DNA of 64,000 nucleotides from Epiperipatus broadwayi. Its lineage: Eukaryota > Onychophora > Udeonychophora > Euonychophora > Peripatidae. Shown here one piece after another: positions 12,223 to 25,100 of the stretch. Position 1 is the stretch's first letter; each line of letters begins with the position of its first letter. Below the pieces are notes generated by a model that saw only the letters and a program-made list of their open reading frames with translations, made no database searches and had not been told where the DNA came from. The stretch spans positions 1,674,001 through 1,738,000 of the forward strand of contig JAQFVV010000112.1 in assembly GCA_028023455.1 (NCBI GenBank). The letters are read 5' to 3'. Made by a program: the position numbers and the translations under genes.

Positions 12223-14958
12223 GCTTTTCTCACCTACTGAACAAGCCACCAGGTGACGTTGCAGAACCACCAAGAAACCTGTAATTGATAAATTTCTATT
12301 CAAAAATCGCTCAATTTGAGAAATACTACCCCCCCCCGCACCGAGAAATCAGTTAAATCGCTGAAATTGAACCCCACACACACGAAATCAGTCAAAATCG
12401 ATCAAATTGAAATGTAAAACAAAAATCAGTCAAAATCGCTGAAATAGAAATTTAAAACAAAAGTTTATTAGAACATCAAATTGTCAAATGGTAGATCCCC
12501 CCTCCCGCATGAGAAATCGGTCAGAGTCGATGACATTGAAATGTATAACAAAAATCGGTCAAAATCGCTGAAATACAAATTTAAAACACGTTTATTAGAA
12601 CATCAAATTGTCAAATGGTAGAAATACAAATTTAAAACAACAATTTATTAGAACATCAAATTGTCAAATGGTCGACCCCCCTCCCACATGAGAAATTTAT
12701 CAAAATCGATGACATTGAAATGTAAAACAAAAATCAGTCAAAATCGCTGAAATAGAAATTTAAAACAAAAGTTTATTAGAACATCAAATTATCAAATGGT
12801 AGACCCCCTCCTGCACGAGAAATCGGTCAAAATCGATGACATTGAAATGTAAAACAAAAATCGCTGAAATAGAAATTTAAAACAAAAGTTTATTAGAACA
12901 TCAAATTGTCAAATGGTAGAACCCACCACCCCCGCACGAGAATCTACAAAATTAAACAAAAACATACTAAATCTGAAAGTGGTTTAAAAAAGAATCAGTT
13001 ATCTGATATAATAATTCAAACTTTAATAACAGACTAATACATATTAAGTACAGTTGAAACATTGGAGTTTTGTATTATATAAATTGTTACATTTACCATT
13101 TTCAAACTTCCTCCACTCACAACTTATAAATATATGTTCAGTATTGATACAAGAAAATAAAGTTTTTGAAAAGAAAAAGGATTTTTAATTTGTTGATATT
13201 ATTGATTTATAATTTAAAATGAGAAAAAGTATTATTTTCCATTTTTTAAAAAAATACTTTCACTTTCTAAAAACGTAGAGATTAATTTCCCTGTGACAAA
13301 ACTTGCAAAATCAATCAGTCACGTGACCAGAGTTCTGGAAATTTCTTTATACTACATATAGTACCAAAAATGTTTACACTATTTTTTCAGTTTCTATCTA
13401 CATTTCAAAACTGTAAGTTATTTTAAAAATAACAAACTTTAAGTGAAAGAAAACGCGATCAATAGACCGGAACAATATTATATCCATATTTTGTCACTAA
13501 TGGAGAGATCTAGAATACCCAAGTTTCATTTTGCAAGGATGAGAAAATTCAACGACCTCCTGAATGATGAACTCACTCTCCAGGGAAATTGGTAATCTAT
13601 TTTAATTACTTTCAAATTCTATTTTCTATTCTGATTATTTTATGTCTATTTTGTTGATTTTATATATGTGCGACTTAATCAAAGTACTTGCAATAATTCT
13701 GATATAAACTAGTAATAGAGTAACATATTAACTGAATTCAAAGACTAATGATGCTATCATAGGTTAATATGGACATTGATTACTTAATATGTATTAGTGT
13801 TATTAAGGTTTGAATTATTATTATATGTTAGTTAAATAACTGAGAGCGATTGTTTTTTAAGATATTTCCCGCCATTTTTCGTGCTGTTGTTTTTGCATTT
13901 TATAACTTTTATTTTTTAAATCGCTTTGAGATTTAGTATATTTTTGTTTAATTTTGTAGGCTTTTATTATAGTTTGTTTTCTCATTTATTTCATAGGATT
14001 TTAAAAATAGCATTCATAATTTGCACTTTACTTATTTTTCATTGAACCCTTCGTGCGAGAGGGGGGGTTCTAAACATTACTCACCTCAGAGGTTCTAATC
14101 AACTTTTGTTTTAAATTTCAATTTTATATTCTGATTATTTTATTTCTATTTTGTTGATTTTATATATGTGCGACTTAATCCGAGTATTTGCAATAATTTG
14201 ATATAAACTAGTAATAGAGTAACATATTAACAGAATTTAAACTCTAGTGATGCTATTATAGGTTAATACAAACATTGATTTCTTAATATGTATTAGTCTG
14301 TTATTAAAGTTTGAATTATTATTATATCTGTTAGTTAGATAACAGAGTGATTCTTTTTTAAATCGCTTTCAGATTTAGTATGTTTTTGTTTAATTTCGTA
14401 GGTTCTCGTGCAGGGGGGGTTCTACCATTTGATAATTTAATGTTCTAATAAACTTTTGTTTTAAATTTTTATTTCAGCGATTTTGACCGATTTTTGTTTT
14501 ACATTTCAATGTCATCGATTTTGACCGATTTCTCGTGCAGGAGGGGGGGGTCTACCATTTGACAATTTGATGTTCTAATAAACTTTTGTTTTAAATTTCT
14601 ATTTCAGCGATTTTGACCGATTTTTGTTTTACATTTCAATGTCATCGATTTTGACCGATTTCTTGTGCGGGAGGGGGGTCTACCATTTGACAATTTGATG
14701 TGCTAATAAACTTTTGTTTAAAATTTCTATTTCAGCGATTTTGACCGATTTTTGTTTTACATTTCAATTTGATCGATTTTGACAGATTTCGCGTGCGGGG
14801 GTGGTGGGTTAAATTTCAGCAATTTTGACCGATTTCTCGTTGCGGGGGAGGGGTAGTATTTCTCAAATTGAGCAATTTTTACAGATTTTTGAATAGAAAT
14901 TTATCAATTATAGGTTTCTTGGTGGTTCTGCAGCGTCACTTAGTGGCTGAGAAAACAA
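12223..14958. mobile_element. Foldback-type element with arrayed inverted arms
   Basis: Outer ends match as inverted repeats: the left end at 12223 (TTTTCTCA, then TGACGTTGCAGAACCACCAA) pairs with the right end near 14958 read on the minus strand (TTTTCTCA, then TGACGCTGCAGAACCACCAA). Inside each arm is an array of roughly 110-130 bp units built from TTTATTAGAACATCAAATTG, a C-run or G-run, and repeated GAAATCGGTCAAAATCG-like words. I count five units in the left arm (12464-12920) and three in the right (14427-14700). The right arm also has a ~270-bp direct duplication (13595-13860 and 14124-14350). No transposase is visible. Structure is as in Drosophila FB or Galileo elements; superfamily not assigned. 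Confidence 0.8.
13035..13190 (+). repeat. Repeat family D copy inside the foldback element
   Basis: CAGTTGAAACATTGGAGTTT followed by a GTATTGATACAAGAAAATAA block and an AAAAGGATTTTTAATTTG block matches the copies at 23825-23937 (inverted) and 24018-24145. Confidence 0.7.
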
Positions 14959-15539
14959 CCAAAAAAAAAAAACAAAGAAATAATTCTCAATATTAAGTGC
15001 AGAACATTTCTTCTGTTAGCAGATTGAATTTTGGTCATTTAGTTCAATTGTTAAATGTTTTTAAAAAAATTCAAGGTATTTATTTTTTTGACCATACAAG
15101 CTGTTGGTGTCGCTACCCAAAATTACATTAATATGCCATTTCTGAAGCCATTTAAGTTCGCTAGTAAAACCACTTTACGAGGCCCTTTAAATTTACCTGT
15201 AAAACTGCCTTTACATGGCCTATAATGGGTAGTTTAATGCGATTTGCGAATTTATCACAATCCTCATGTGGCTAGCAAAATATGCATAGCGTAGTAACAT
15301 TTTGTTTCACTATTTCTTCTAACATTTGAATTAGTATGTTTTTTACGGTATCATTTTAGAGTATGTTTTTTTAAATGTCAGTATTAATTAAAAATATTGA
15401 TTGAAAATTGTGTTTTACATATGAACTGTCTTAAAATTTGTTTTTAATAATTGTCTTTTTCTTTTTTTTTGGAACAAAGTTAGTAAGGTTGTATTTTTGT
15501 TTGGAAAGAGTATTGTCAAGTGCGATTTTAGTATATATT

Positions 15540-16440
15540 GCGAATATTCATGCTCTTTTCGAGAACATGGTATTGTTTATCCAAATGGCATCTTTTGCCC
15601 ATGAGCCTGTTAATTTTAGCCAATTGCCGACAGAAAGGGGCTGTGTTATTTTTGCAGGATAAAAACATTATACCCTCTGCTAAAAAATGCGTTTGCAGAA
15701 AAGACATCTTCGAATGTGAGTCGACATCCTGCCATCAAAGGTGTTCCATACGCAAGCAGACGTGGTTCGAGGGCTCTAAAATATCTCTTTTGAAAGTGTT
15801 GAGGCTTGTCTATTTGTGGAGCCATGATGAACCAACCATCAAAAGGGACAGCGAAGAATTGGAACTATCCATCTCTGTTGTCATCAAGTAGACATGCGGG
15901 CTTCGTGAGCTCTGCAGAGAAAGTCTTTTGTGCTCCCTGCCGTCAAATCAGAGGGACAGGTTGTAATGTCGAGATAGACGAAACTATGTTTTCAAAGAGA
16001 AAAAACCATCAGGGTCGAATGCTCCCACAGTAGTGGATTTTCGGTGGTATGTGTAGAGAGACAATGGAATATTTTGTTGTTGCAGTTCTATCACATTCTA
16101 CCGAAAACCCTTTTAAAGTGCATCGTAGAAAACATTAAACCCGGCTCCACAATATTCTGATTGTTGGAAGGGATATCTGATGACTGATCTTGAGGCTGCT
16201 GGCTTCAAACACCTCCGAGTTAATCATATATACAATTTTTTAGAGCCCACAACAGGCGCACACACCAAAACATCGAGCGTCTATGGAGATTGTTGAAAGG
16301 GAAAAATAGAAGATAGTGAGGCGTGCTTCATCATCTTGTGAACGAGTACTTGTCAGAATTTATGTGGAGTTCGCACAAGGGAGAAGATTTGCTTCTATGT
16401 ATTCTTAAAAAAATGGTTATTAATGTATGATTTGGAGTTC
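15540..16440 (+). pseudogene. Merlin/ISXO2-like DDE transposase pseudogene
   Basis: Read across several frameshifts and stops, the plus strand shows the order of Merlin/IS1595 transposases. An N-terminal segment with Cys residues (KKCVCRKDIFECESTSC, about 15685-15735) is followed by SIRKQTWFEGSKISLL and then VEIDETMFSKRKNHQGR (about 15970-16017), with the first catalytic Asp in EIDET. Next are FGG and CRETMEYFVV, a YSDCWKGY-type block in a shifted frame (about 16160), and HLRVNHIYNFLEPTTGAHT (about 16214-16268). At least four frame changes mean no active protein. Confidence 0.75.
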
Positions 16441-16676
16441 TTTTATTTGTTGGCAATATTTTTTTGGGTTATTTGAAGTTCACTTTAGTTTTTGTTATTC
16501 AAATGTTTGTAAATATTGACATTAAAGTTTATTAAAAAAATAAAAATTTTAAATTTTTTTTAAATAATTGGGGTTTGTATTTTTTTATTTATTTTTAAAG
16601 TCATGAAAGACGTGTTTTTTCCCTACAATTTATGGACTACTTTTAAAATAAATACAAGATTTTAATTAAGCAGTAA

Positions 16677-17045
16677 CAAGAAGCCAATTTTGCCGTTTTC
16701 AAAAAAAAAATATGAAAAATAATTTAATTAGGCCAAAAGAAGTCATAAAATAAAGAAAAGAATCACATGATATTTTTTAAAAAAGGAAATTACACTAAAA
16801 AAAGTTTTAAAAATAAGTCAATTAAAAAAAAAAAAAGGCAATCCAAAAATTAAAAATAATTTAATTAGGCCAAACAAGTCATAAAATAAAGAAAAGAATC
16901 ACATATGACATTTTTTCAAAAAAAGAAAATTACGCCAAAAAAATTTTAAATAGGTCAATCAAAAAAAACCGGCAATCCAAAAATGAAGTCATAAAATAAA
17001 CAAAAAAATCACTTATGACATTTTTAAAAAAGTAAATTACACAAA
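16677..17045. repeat. ~142-bp tandem repeat, 2.5 copies
   Basis: AATAATTTAATTAGGCCAAA with following GTCATAAAATAAAGAAAAG recurs at about 16713 and 16855, with a partial third copy at 16980. It lies between the transposase remains and the right terminal repeat of the Merlin-type element. Confidence 0.75.
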
Positions 17046-17189
17046 ATATTGTAATTTAATAAGGTGAAATATTTAAATTTAATAATGTAGAATATTGTAA
17101 TTTAATAGTAGAATAGGTCAGGGAACGAAATATTTATGTGTATTAAACAGATTAAAGCACCATCAAGTGACTTGTATGGTCAAAAAAAA

Positions 17190-18343
17190 TAACTACCAAA
17201 TCCAATTATATCTTTCTAAATAAATCATTGGATATATTTCAAGCCGCATTATTCCCCTTCCTTCTTCAAGTATTGCTGGTCTGACCAGTGAGAGCTAGTA
17301 TGGAAACTGAACCAGTGATCTTTAAATTTGTGAATAGTAAACTTAACATGATGATCTATTCAACTAAGTTATTCTGTTAAAAGCAATAGTCAATAAAAAA
17401 TTTATATACTTATCTATGAGGGTCTTCCATATTGAGTTATAAGATTAGTCACTCCCATCAGTTTCTTAAATTTCATTTTTACTCTTTACCAATATTCATG
17501 TATTTTCTTAACTAAACATATATTCATTGGAATTCACATGGTCTGTTACTTCAGTTATGTCTTCCTCTTTAGACATTTTCTTATAAGGTTACTACTTTTA
17601 ACAATACATGTCTTTTCACTAAGTATTTCATAGAAGCAGTCTGTTATACTGCAACTCAAATTTATATTTTGCAAGGGTTAAATAGTTTACAAATATGATG
17701 ACTTTGGAAAGCTATTATGTTCTATAAATTTCTTTAGTTTATCTACCATCTATGGCATATACAGATACACTGTAATACCTGTCAGTTTTTCCTTCCATTG
17801 ATGATGCTTTTGTCTATTTAAGGTTTTCTTATTGATAGCTGATGGATAACTATTTTCTTACAAATTTGTTCTATGTGGAACTTTTCTTTTTTTAAGCCAC
17901 TACTTTTTTAAAAAAATTTCTTTCACTTGGTTTCAAAATACTAATATAATTCCACTTTTTGTGGTTGAATGTATATATTAAGTATTTTCCTGTGAGTATG
18001 GGTTTTCTGTAAAAAAAACAGTTTGAATTTTGCCATGAGATAGTCTAATTCTATTGTGAATTTAAGTGAAGAAGATATATGGGTGATCTATTTCTGGAAT
18101 GTTTCAATAGTCCTTTACCTTGTAATCATATAACAAATATATAATGACATAGCTATGCCAGACTGTTGATAATTATTTATGACTAGGGTTTCAAACTCTT
18201 CCATGTAAATATTACTAATAAGGAGTGATGATGATGAACCATAGCTATAACTTGATATTTTTTGGAAGAATTCTATGCCATTATTATGCAGAATATTAAT
18301 AGTTCCATTACAAAATACTATCAATAGAAAAAAAACTATCATC
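17190..18343. other. No recognised feature
   Basis: AT-rich, presumed intergenic DNA downstream of the TSEN2 poly(A) candidates. The short minus ORF at 18115-18342 lacks any motif. Confidence 0.3.
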
Positions 18344-18376
18344 TTTATTTAACTTTTTTTTACAACAGACTTTATT
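18344..18376 (-). terminator. Candidate poly(A) signals for TSEN2
   Basis: Two AATAAA hexamers on the minus strand (TTTATT at 18371-18376 and 18344-18349) are the first seen downstream of the TSEN2 stop, about 730-760 nt after it. In an AT-rich genome such hexamers are common, so this is only a candidate 3' end. Confidence 0.28.
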
Positions 18377-18524
18377 TTGAATGTTTTTAAACTTATCTGT
18401 TATCAATTTAAATATCATTACGACTTTTTTTTTTGCAGGAAAATAGAATCACCTTGCATTATGTGCCTTTTTTCTTAACCCATTTATGACAGCATATGTC
18501 AGTTAGAGAATTTTATCTACTGGT

Positions 18525-18640
18525 AGATTGATGAATAGTTGGCTCCATGGTCAAATAGCTCTCTGCTAATAAAAAAGTTGCAGGTTCAATTTCTACAGGA
18601 TGAAAAAAGATAACAACGATGCATATGATATTACATTACC
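18525..18640 (+). repeat. Possible tRNA-derived SINE fragment
   Basis: GGCTCCATGGTCAAATAGCT followed about 30 bases later by GCAGGTTCAATTTCTAC resembles degenerate RNA polymerase III A and B boxes (B-box consensus GGTTCRANNC). It lies within the presumed TSEN2 3' UTR on the opposite strand. No poly-A tail or clear target duplication was seen. Confidence 0.35.
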
Positions 18641-19101
18641 ATAATACAATAAGAATGAGAATTGAATCAACAATAACATAAATAACGTGAAGTATTTCTA
18701 AGATGGACACAATTAATTATCAAGAGAAATAAAAATATATGGGATATGAAAGACAATAGTACAACTACTAAAAAAAAAAAACAGATTATCAATTTTAAAC
18801 AATCAGCTAAGATAATGCAAAAAATAAAATGAATAGTAATACATCACTGAGTGTGCATCTCGTGATAATTGGAGCAACAATGACAGAAATAAGTCATGCA
18901 GAAGCAAATTAATAACAATAAATGTAAATTCAAAATTTAATAGATTATTTTAAAAACTGAACAATTTCTGAAAGCATTTCATAAGTGATGGTCTTGTAGT
19001 GTTTTTAGTTTTTTTTGCTTTAAAAAGTGGATATGAATCTCACCAATGTTCTCACTATTTCAATAAATATTAAAAGCTCAAATAAATATTTCTCTACATT
19101 A

Positions 19102-19164
19102 TCAACTGTCATTTTCTTTCTTTTCTCTTTCTTGATTTGACACCCATCTACGCATCAATATTTC
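19102..19164 (-). CDS. TSEN2: TSEN2 terminal exon with TGA stop
   Basis: After a TTTTTAG acceptor, 20 codons read [20 protein letters not shown] and then TGA (19104-19102). The vertebrate last exon starts EVILSRWVSS and ends in a short charged tail, so position, RW motif and length all agree. Phase 0 matches the 26.8 kb exon. Only seven or so residues are strictly family-like, but no competing candidate was seen. Confidence 0.85.
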   Translation of the reverse strand, partial: EILMRRWVSNQEREKKENDS

Positions 19165-22100
19165 CTAAAAATAAAAAATGCATATATAAATAAAAATGTA
19201 TATTTTATTAAACATAACATCTAAAGAGTATGATGTAACATTATAACAAATTGTAGTGAAAGTTATTATGACTTCAATCACTGCTGATTGCAAGTTATTG
19301 CAGTTTACAATTTTGCATCAAATGTGTGTTATTGTTGGATTAAAGCCCTATGCAGACATATATATTTCAGTATGTCCCAGTGAAAAATGACTGATTCTCT
19401 AAGCTGCTTGAAATTTCATCTCTAAACCTATGCATGTATTATATAGTGACAGTTTATCTATTCATCACAAAAAAACAAGTCTGGATCATAAATTGACATC
19501 AAATATGATAATGTATTTTGTAATGTCATAGATTATCTTCAAATGCTCTCTCTGCCATCATAAAATCTTGCAAACTACTTGACTGTAACACAGTGTGTAT
19601 AAACACACACAGTGCACAGCTATAACATGCCCTTGAACTATCCATATAAATGTCAAATATAATATATCTTATTATAAAATACATAATATGTATGCATTTT
19701 GAAGCTCACATATATTTTTATACCACCTTTATTCCTTGTTTCTGCCTTTTTAATCTATTGCAATAAAAAGGTGAAATTGTTTAGTGTAGATTCCTATTTA
19801 TTATTGATTTTGTTATAATTTTCCTTATATTTCTTAAAACTTGTTTCTTCATTACCATAGTAAATAATGATGATGATGATATTAATTGAAAATAATAAAC
19901 AGTAAAAAGAATAAGAAAAAATATATCTATTAATTTATCTATTGTGAAAGTTTTCTTCTTTGTTAAATTACATGAAAAGAAAAGTTGTCTTATATGAGAC
20001 TAATGAAACAGTTTTTGTTTTTTGCATGTGTGTGCATAATTTAACTCTTAAAATTTAATTATTTCCCTCTTTTTAGAGATAATTATTTATTAAGCGCACA
20101 GAAAGTATATATGCAAATATTTTTAAGACAGGCTATAACCTATATCAAATGCACCTCGAAATTTATAATAATCAAGCAATATCTTTATTTAACTAATTCC
20201 AACAAATAGGGCAAATGAAAAGTGACTCACTTAATCATATAAAATGTTTCTAGTTGTCTGTACTCTAGTTCTTTCTCACAGTACCATCCCATAACATTCA
20301 TATCAAAAATTCTGCATTGATTTTGATATTTTGTTCCCTTTGAATTTGGGTTGATTTCTTTGGTTATAATGTCCCAAAATATCAATATTTTTCAAAAAAA
20401 TGATTTCTGAAAGTTGATTTTAGATTTGTCTATCTTTAGCGAATGCATCTCTCTTGAGACTATCATTCTCTAAACCAGGTTCATTTGAATATTTATAAGA
20501 GCATTCGCAGGCTATACAAAATTATTGTCTTAAAAATTAGCCTGCTATATTGGTCACTAATATGATGGCCAAAACTGCTTCACTTTTGTGAGGCATGTAA
20601 TGTAATGTTAGTGGGTTATTGATGATAATGCTACTTGTAACTGCTTTTCCAGGTTTATGTCATTAAATTTGGAGTGCAGTTAACTCTTTGCTCACAGATG
20701 TATATTTCAATGCATGGTTTCTTCAACATGCGAAACTCATCAGTGCTTATGTGACATTTACAGACCTCCAGCAGTCTCATCAATGAGATTATTTTCTGCT
20801 GTCATTACGTTTGTCAACAATGAGATTATTTTATTTTATAGTAGCTATTTATACAATGTCACACCACTTAAGATTTAATAAAAATGGTAGTCGTCGAATA
20901 GACACCATATCCCGCTTGATGGCGTTATTGCTAAACAAAAACGATTCAATACAACATTCCCTGGTGCGCATTTCAATCTAACATATTCTAGCATAAAAAA
21001 AAAAAGTAGCAATTCTTCTTCTAACATATTCTAGCATAATTCTATATAACTTTTTTTTTTTTATTAAAATAAAAGTAAACTTTTTTTTTTAAATATGTTT
21101 TTTCATTTTAGGATTCAATATAATATTTCCTAGCGATGCGCACAATTCAATCTAACATTTTCTAGGCGAATTTTTTTCTTATGGCGCGCGATTCAATACA
21201 ACTATTTTTTTGTTTTAAATAAAACTAAACTTTTTTTTAAAAATCCGTTTTTACTTTCATTTCTTTTAAGTAAACATATAAGTTTTTTTAAAAATGTGTT
21301 TTTAATTTGATATTTTTAAACTAAAAATAACCTTTTTATGGAAATCTGTTTTTAATTTTACTTGTTTGAAATAAAAGTAACCTGTTTTTTTTTTTTTAAA
21401 AAAAATCTGTTTGTAATTGGATTTTTCTCCCCGTTTTTGAACTATATCGATCGATTTTTAATTAACTAGAAACTCGAAAATGATTTTACCATTTGTTCTA
21501 ACTTAGCCGAAACATTTATTGAGTCAACAAACGAAAACCATTTCACTCATCAATATTTCAATAAATAATATTAACAAATTTTTTGGACTGAAAAATGTTT
21601 TAATAAATAAACACAAAATATAACTATTGCATACAATTACAATAATCACATTCAAAAGATATACTTTAACAACAACTGGAACACTCTCATGATGAAAATG
21701 TTGATTTCACTCGCAGCCATTTTCTAATTCTCGAACTCTAAAATCTCGTGAGTGATGTTACTTCGCCGGAGAGCTTGTTAAAAACGCCCTTCCCCAAATT
21801 TTGACAATTGACCATGTCTCTAGTGATTGTTGTTTGCAATGTTAAAATTTAAAATAACAAATAAATGCATTGAAATGAGTTAAAACATTTTAAAATAAAC
21901 ATTTGCAGAATTACTTACATTACAATTCTAGAATCCCAAAAGAAAACAAATACTGTAAATGTAAATTGCGAAAGTTTCGTAGCAACTGCTAATCATATTG
22001 AAGGTGTCAAAGAGTGACCTTTTTTGCGAAAGACAGTGGTCACGAAAAAAAGAACTCAAAATATGTATATGTTACGGTATAATATTACTGACAGCATATA

Positions 22101-25100
22101 TATGTAGGCCTATTAATAGGTATGCCTAGTAAACGGCATTTTAATGTGCTTTTACCTAGGTAGAACACCATCAGGCGCGTAAGGCGTCTAATCGACGACA
22201 ACCATTTGGGTAAATAGTTATCCAATGGTTGTAGCTAGTGATGAGATTATTTTGCTTTGTCTCAGTAGTAGCCATTTGTAGAATGTTGCACCACTTAAGA
22301 TTTAATAACAATTCAGTATGTATCGCCAGGGATGAGGTTATTATTTTGCTTTATAGAATATTACATAACTTAAGTTTTAATAGCTATCCAGGGTGTATAG
22401 CAACAAGATTGTTTTACTTTGATTGCTGTTCTAATCTTGCATTCTGAATATGGGGCATATTCCACGTGCGTATCACTAAAACTTAATGTCTTTTCTGTGT
22501 TCTGGGTCACTTAATATAAATTTTTTTTGTTGTAAAAAAAAAGTACTAGATTTATTGAATTTCAAGTCAAACCTGTAGTTGCCTTGGCAGGTTGGACAAA
22601 ATGACTTTGTGGGTTGTATAAGGCTCGAAGGCTGGACTTTCCCCATCCCTAAACATTCAACAGTTCACCAATTTTGGATACCTATACTCCAAAAAATAAA
22701 TAATTTGAATACTTTTAAACTCGGACAGATCCCCACCCCCCTCCCATTTATGACAACCTTCTTGTTAAATATTCATTATAACTTTCTCAGATATCTTTAA
22801 TCTGCAAAAAATAAAAACAGAACATTACATTTCCATTTTTTTTACTATATAATTTTGAAAATATAGTGTGAATATGATAAGAAATCCCAATATTTTATCA
22901 GACTATAGTATATACACCTTTACTCCGCTTAGCGATGGCAATTGGTCCTCCAAAGCTCATCGTTAAGCAAGAATATCGTAGACAAAATATGTAATTATAA
23001 TGGGGGTCTATGGAAAAAAAATTGGTCGGTTCCAGTGACGTAAAATATCCACATTGATTTCCAAGCTCAAAGATTTTCTTGATTTTTTCATGACAATGAT
23101 GACTAAATACGGTATCTAAAAAGAAAAGTTTTATATCACTAAGAAAAAAAATGCATATTTTCACTTTAAAAAGTACAGAACAGCAATAAAACTAAATTTG
23201 AATTTAAAAGTTTTTATATTCTTCCGTGGAAGTTTTTCATCGTAATGGAGAAAAAATCTATACTGAAGTGCTTTTTTTAAAAAATTGTATTACAGTATAT
23301 ATTACTATTATACGTTTATTTTATTACTTATGTAAAATTATTCAAATTAAAAAACAATGTTTAATTATTAATTATTTAATTGAACATATAGAAAAAAAAA
23401 ATCAACTTATTTTCAAAGTAAAAAAATCTAACTTCTAATTTTCTAAAACATACAGGTAGGTTTACTTTTCTTACTGTATATTTTTAGTAATGTAATAATG
23501 CCCCCTCCCCCCGTTCGAGTAGAAAGATTTTTAATTAAATGCAATCTGTTTTTTTTTTTAAACTTTTCTAATTCGACATCGTTTTAAAATGTTGTTTTTG
23601 TTCTGATTTGAAACATCTTAAGTGTAAACAACATATTTATTAACGAAGTTACAAAATCAATAACTATTTTTACATAATTATCCAGGTGTTCTAAAAATAA
23701 TATATCGTATTTAAGAAAAACACACATGCAGTTTAATATTCATATTTAGTGTTTTCCTGAAAGTTTGTGATAATGGTATTTTATTTGTCTTGTACTGTAT
23801 TTATATATTGGAGTATTTGTATACAGTATTATCAACAAATTAAATATCCTCCTTTTTCTTTTCAAAAACCTTATTTTCTTATCTCAATACTGAACATATA
23901 TATATATACTGTATATAATACAAAACTCCGTTTCAACTGTTTATCTTCATAGAGTCATTTTCAACGATATCTCTCTCCCACTGCTATATTTTATTACTCT
24001 TTCTTTTACATTTAATTACAAATCAACGTTGAAACGTTGGAGTTTTTGTATTACATAAATATATATACTGTATATGTTTAGTATTGAGATAAGAAAATGT
24101 TTTTGAAAAGAAAAAGGATTTTTAATTTGTTGATATTATTGTAGAACATATATACGTATTTTAAAAGAAAAAGTGGATGAACATTTGCTGTGTTATTTAT
24201 TATATATGATGTATACAGTATTATAGATAAAGTAATTATAGATATTTTAAGGGTTTTATGAATAAAATATTGTATGTGTATACAATTACAGCAAAGTCAT
24301 TACCTGTACACATATTACAATGATATATTTTTTGCTTTTGGGTATAATATAGCTATCTCTGATGTCATCAGTGACGCAAAATTCAAGATGTCTGCCAAAA
24401 ATTTTTTTTTAATTTTTCCCGATCATTATAGCGAATAATCGATTGTACATCGAAGTAGTGGGTACAAATTGATGATGATCGCTATTGCGAAATATCGCTA
24501 AGTAGACAATCGCTAAGCGGGGTAAAGGTGTATCTATAATGTAATCTATATTCAATTATATAAGAATTTCTTCAATAATTTTATACATAAATTCTGAAAT
24601 ATCAACTTTAGGAATACATCTGAAATATATATGAAGATATTTAAAACTAAAGAAATTCAAGAAGTAGCAGGCTTTGATTTTTATGAATTATTACCGCTTT
24701 CTAATTTGCAAAATTACTAACAATTATGCTATGGGATAATCTTAATAATAAGCAACTATTAGCAATGGATATCATTTTAAAATTAAAAATCAGTTTGTGT
24801 TCACGGATGTATATGTTAACATTTTATCTAGTAAGAATGCCATTTTAAAATCAGTACTTAATTTAAGTTTGTGAAAATAACTTTTACATATACTGAAAAT
24901 AATTTGCCTTTTGAAAATATTATTAACAATATGTTATGGGATAATCTTAAGAGCGATCTACTTTTAGCTTACAGATGCCATTTTAAAATCAGTATTCAAT
25001 TTAAATGTTCTTCACACAAGCAGTTTTACACAGAATGTTCCAGAAGTGTTAATTCAAATTTTAAAAAAATTGAAGTGAAAAGTACCACCACACAAGAAAA

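Larger units (their letters stand above)
15083..17189 (+). mobile_element. Merlin-type DNA transposon, degenerate
   Basis: Bounded by inverted TTTTTTTGACCATACAAG at 15083 and its complement ending at 17189, with a further partial match (TTGGTGTCGCT versus TTGATGGTGCT). It encloses the broken transposase at 15540-16440 and a ~142-bp tandem repeat (16677-17045). No clear target-site duplication could be separated from the poly-A/T flanks. The boundaries are inferred from the terminal repeats. Confidence 0.6.

Noticed and set aside
12300-12950. CRISPR-like array
   Set aside because: Eukaryotic context; units are long, contiguous and without variable spacers of constant length.
18525-18600. Functional tRNA gene
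   Set aside because: Only degenerate A- and B-box-like words; no cloverleaf can be drawn.
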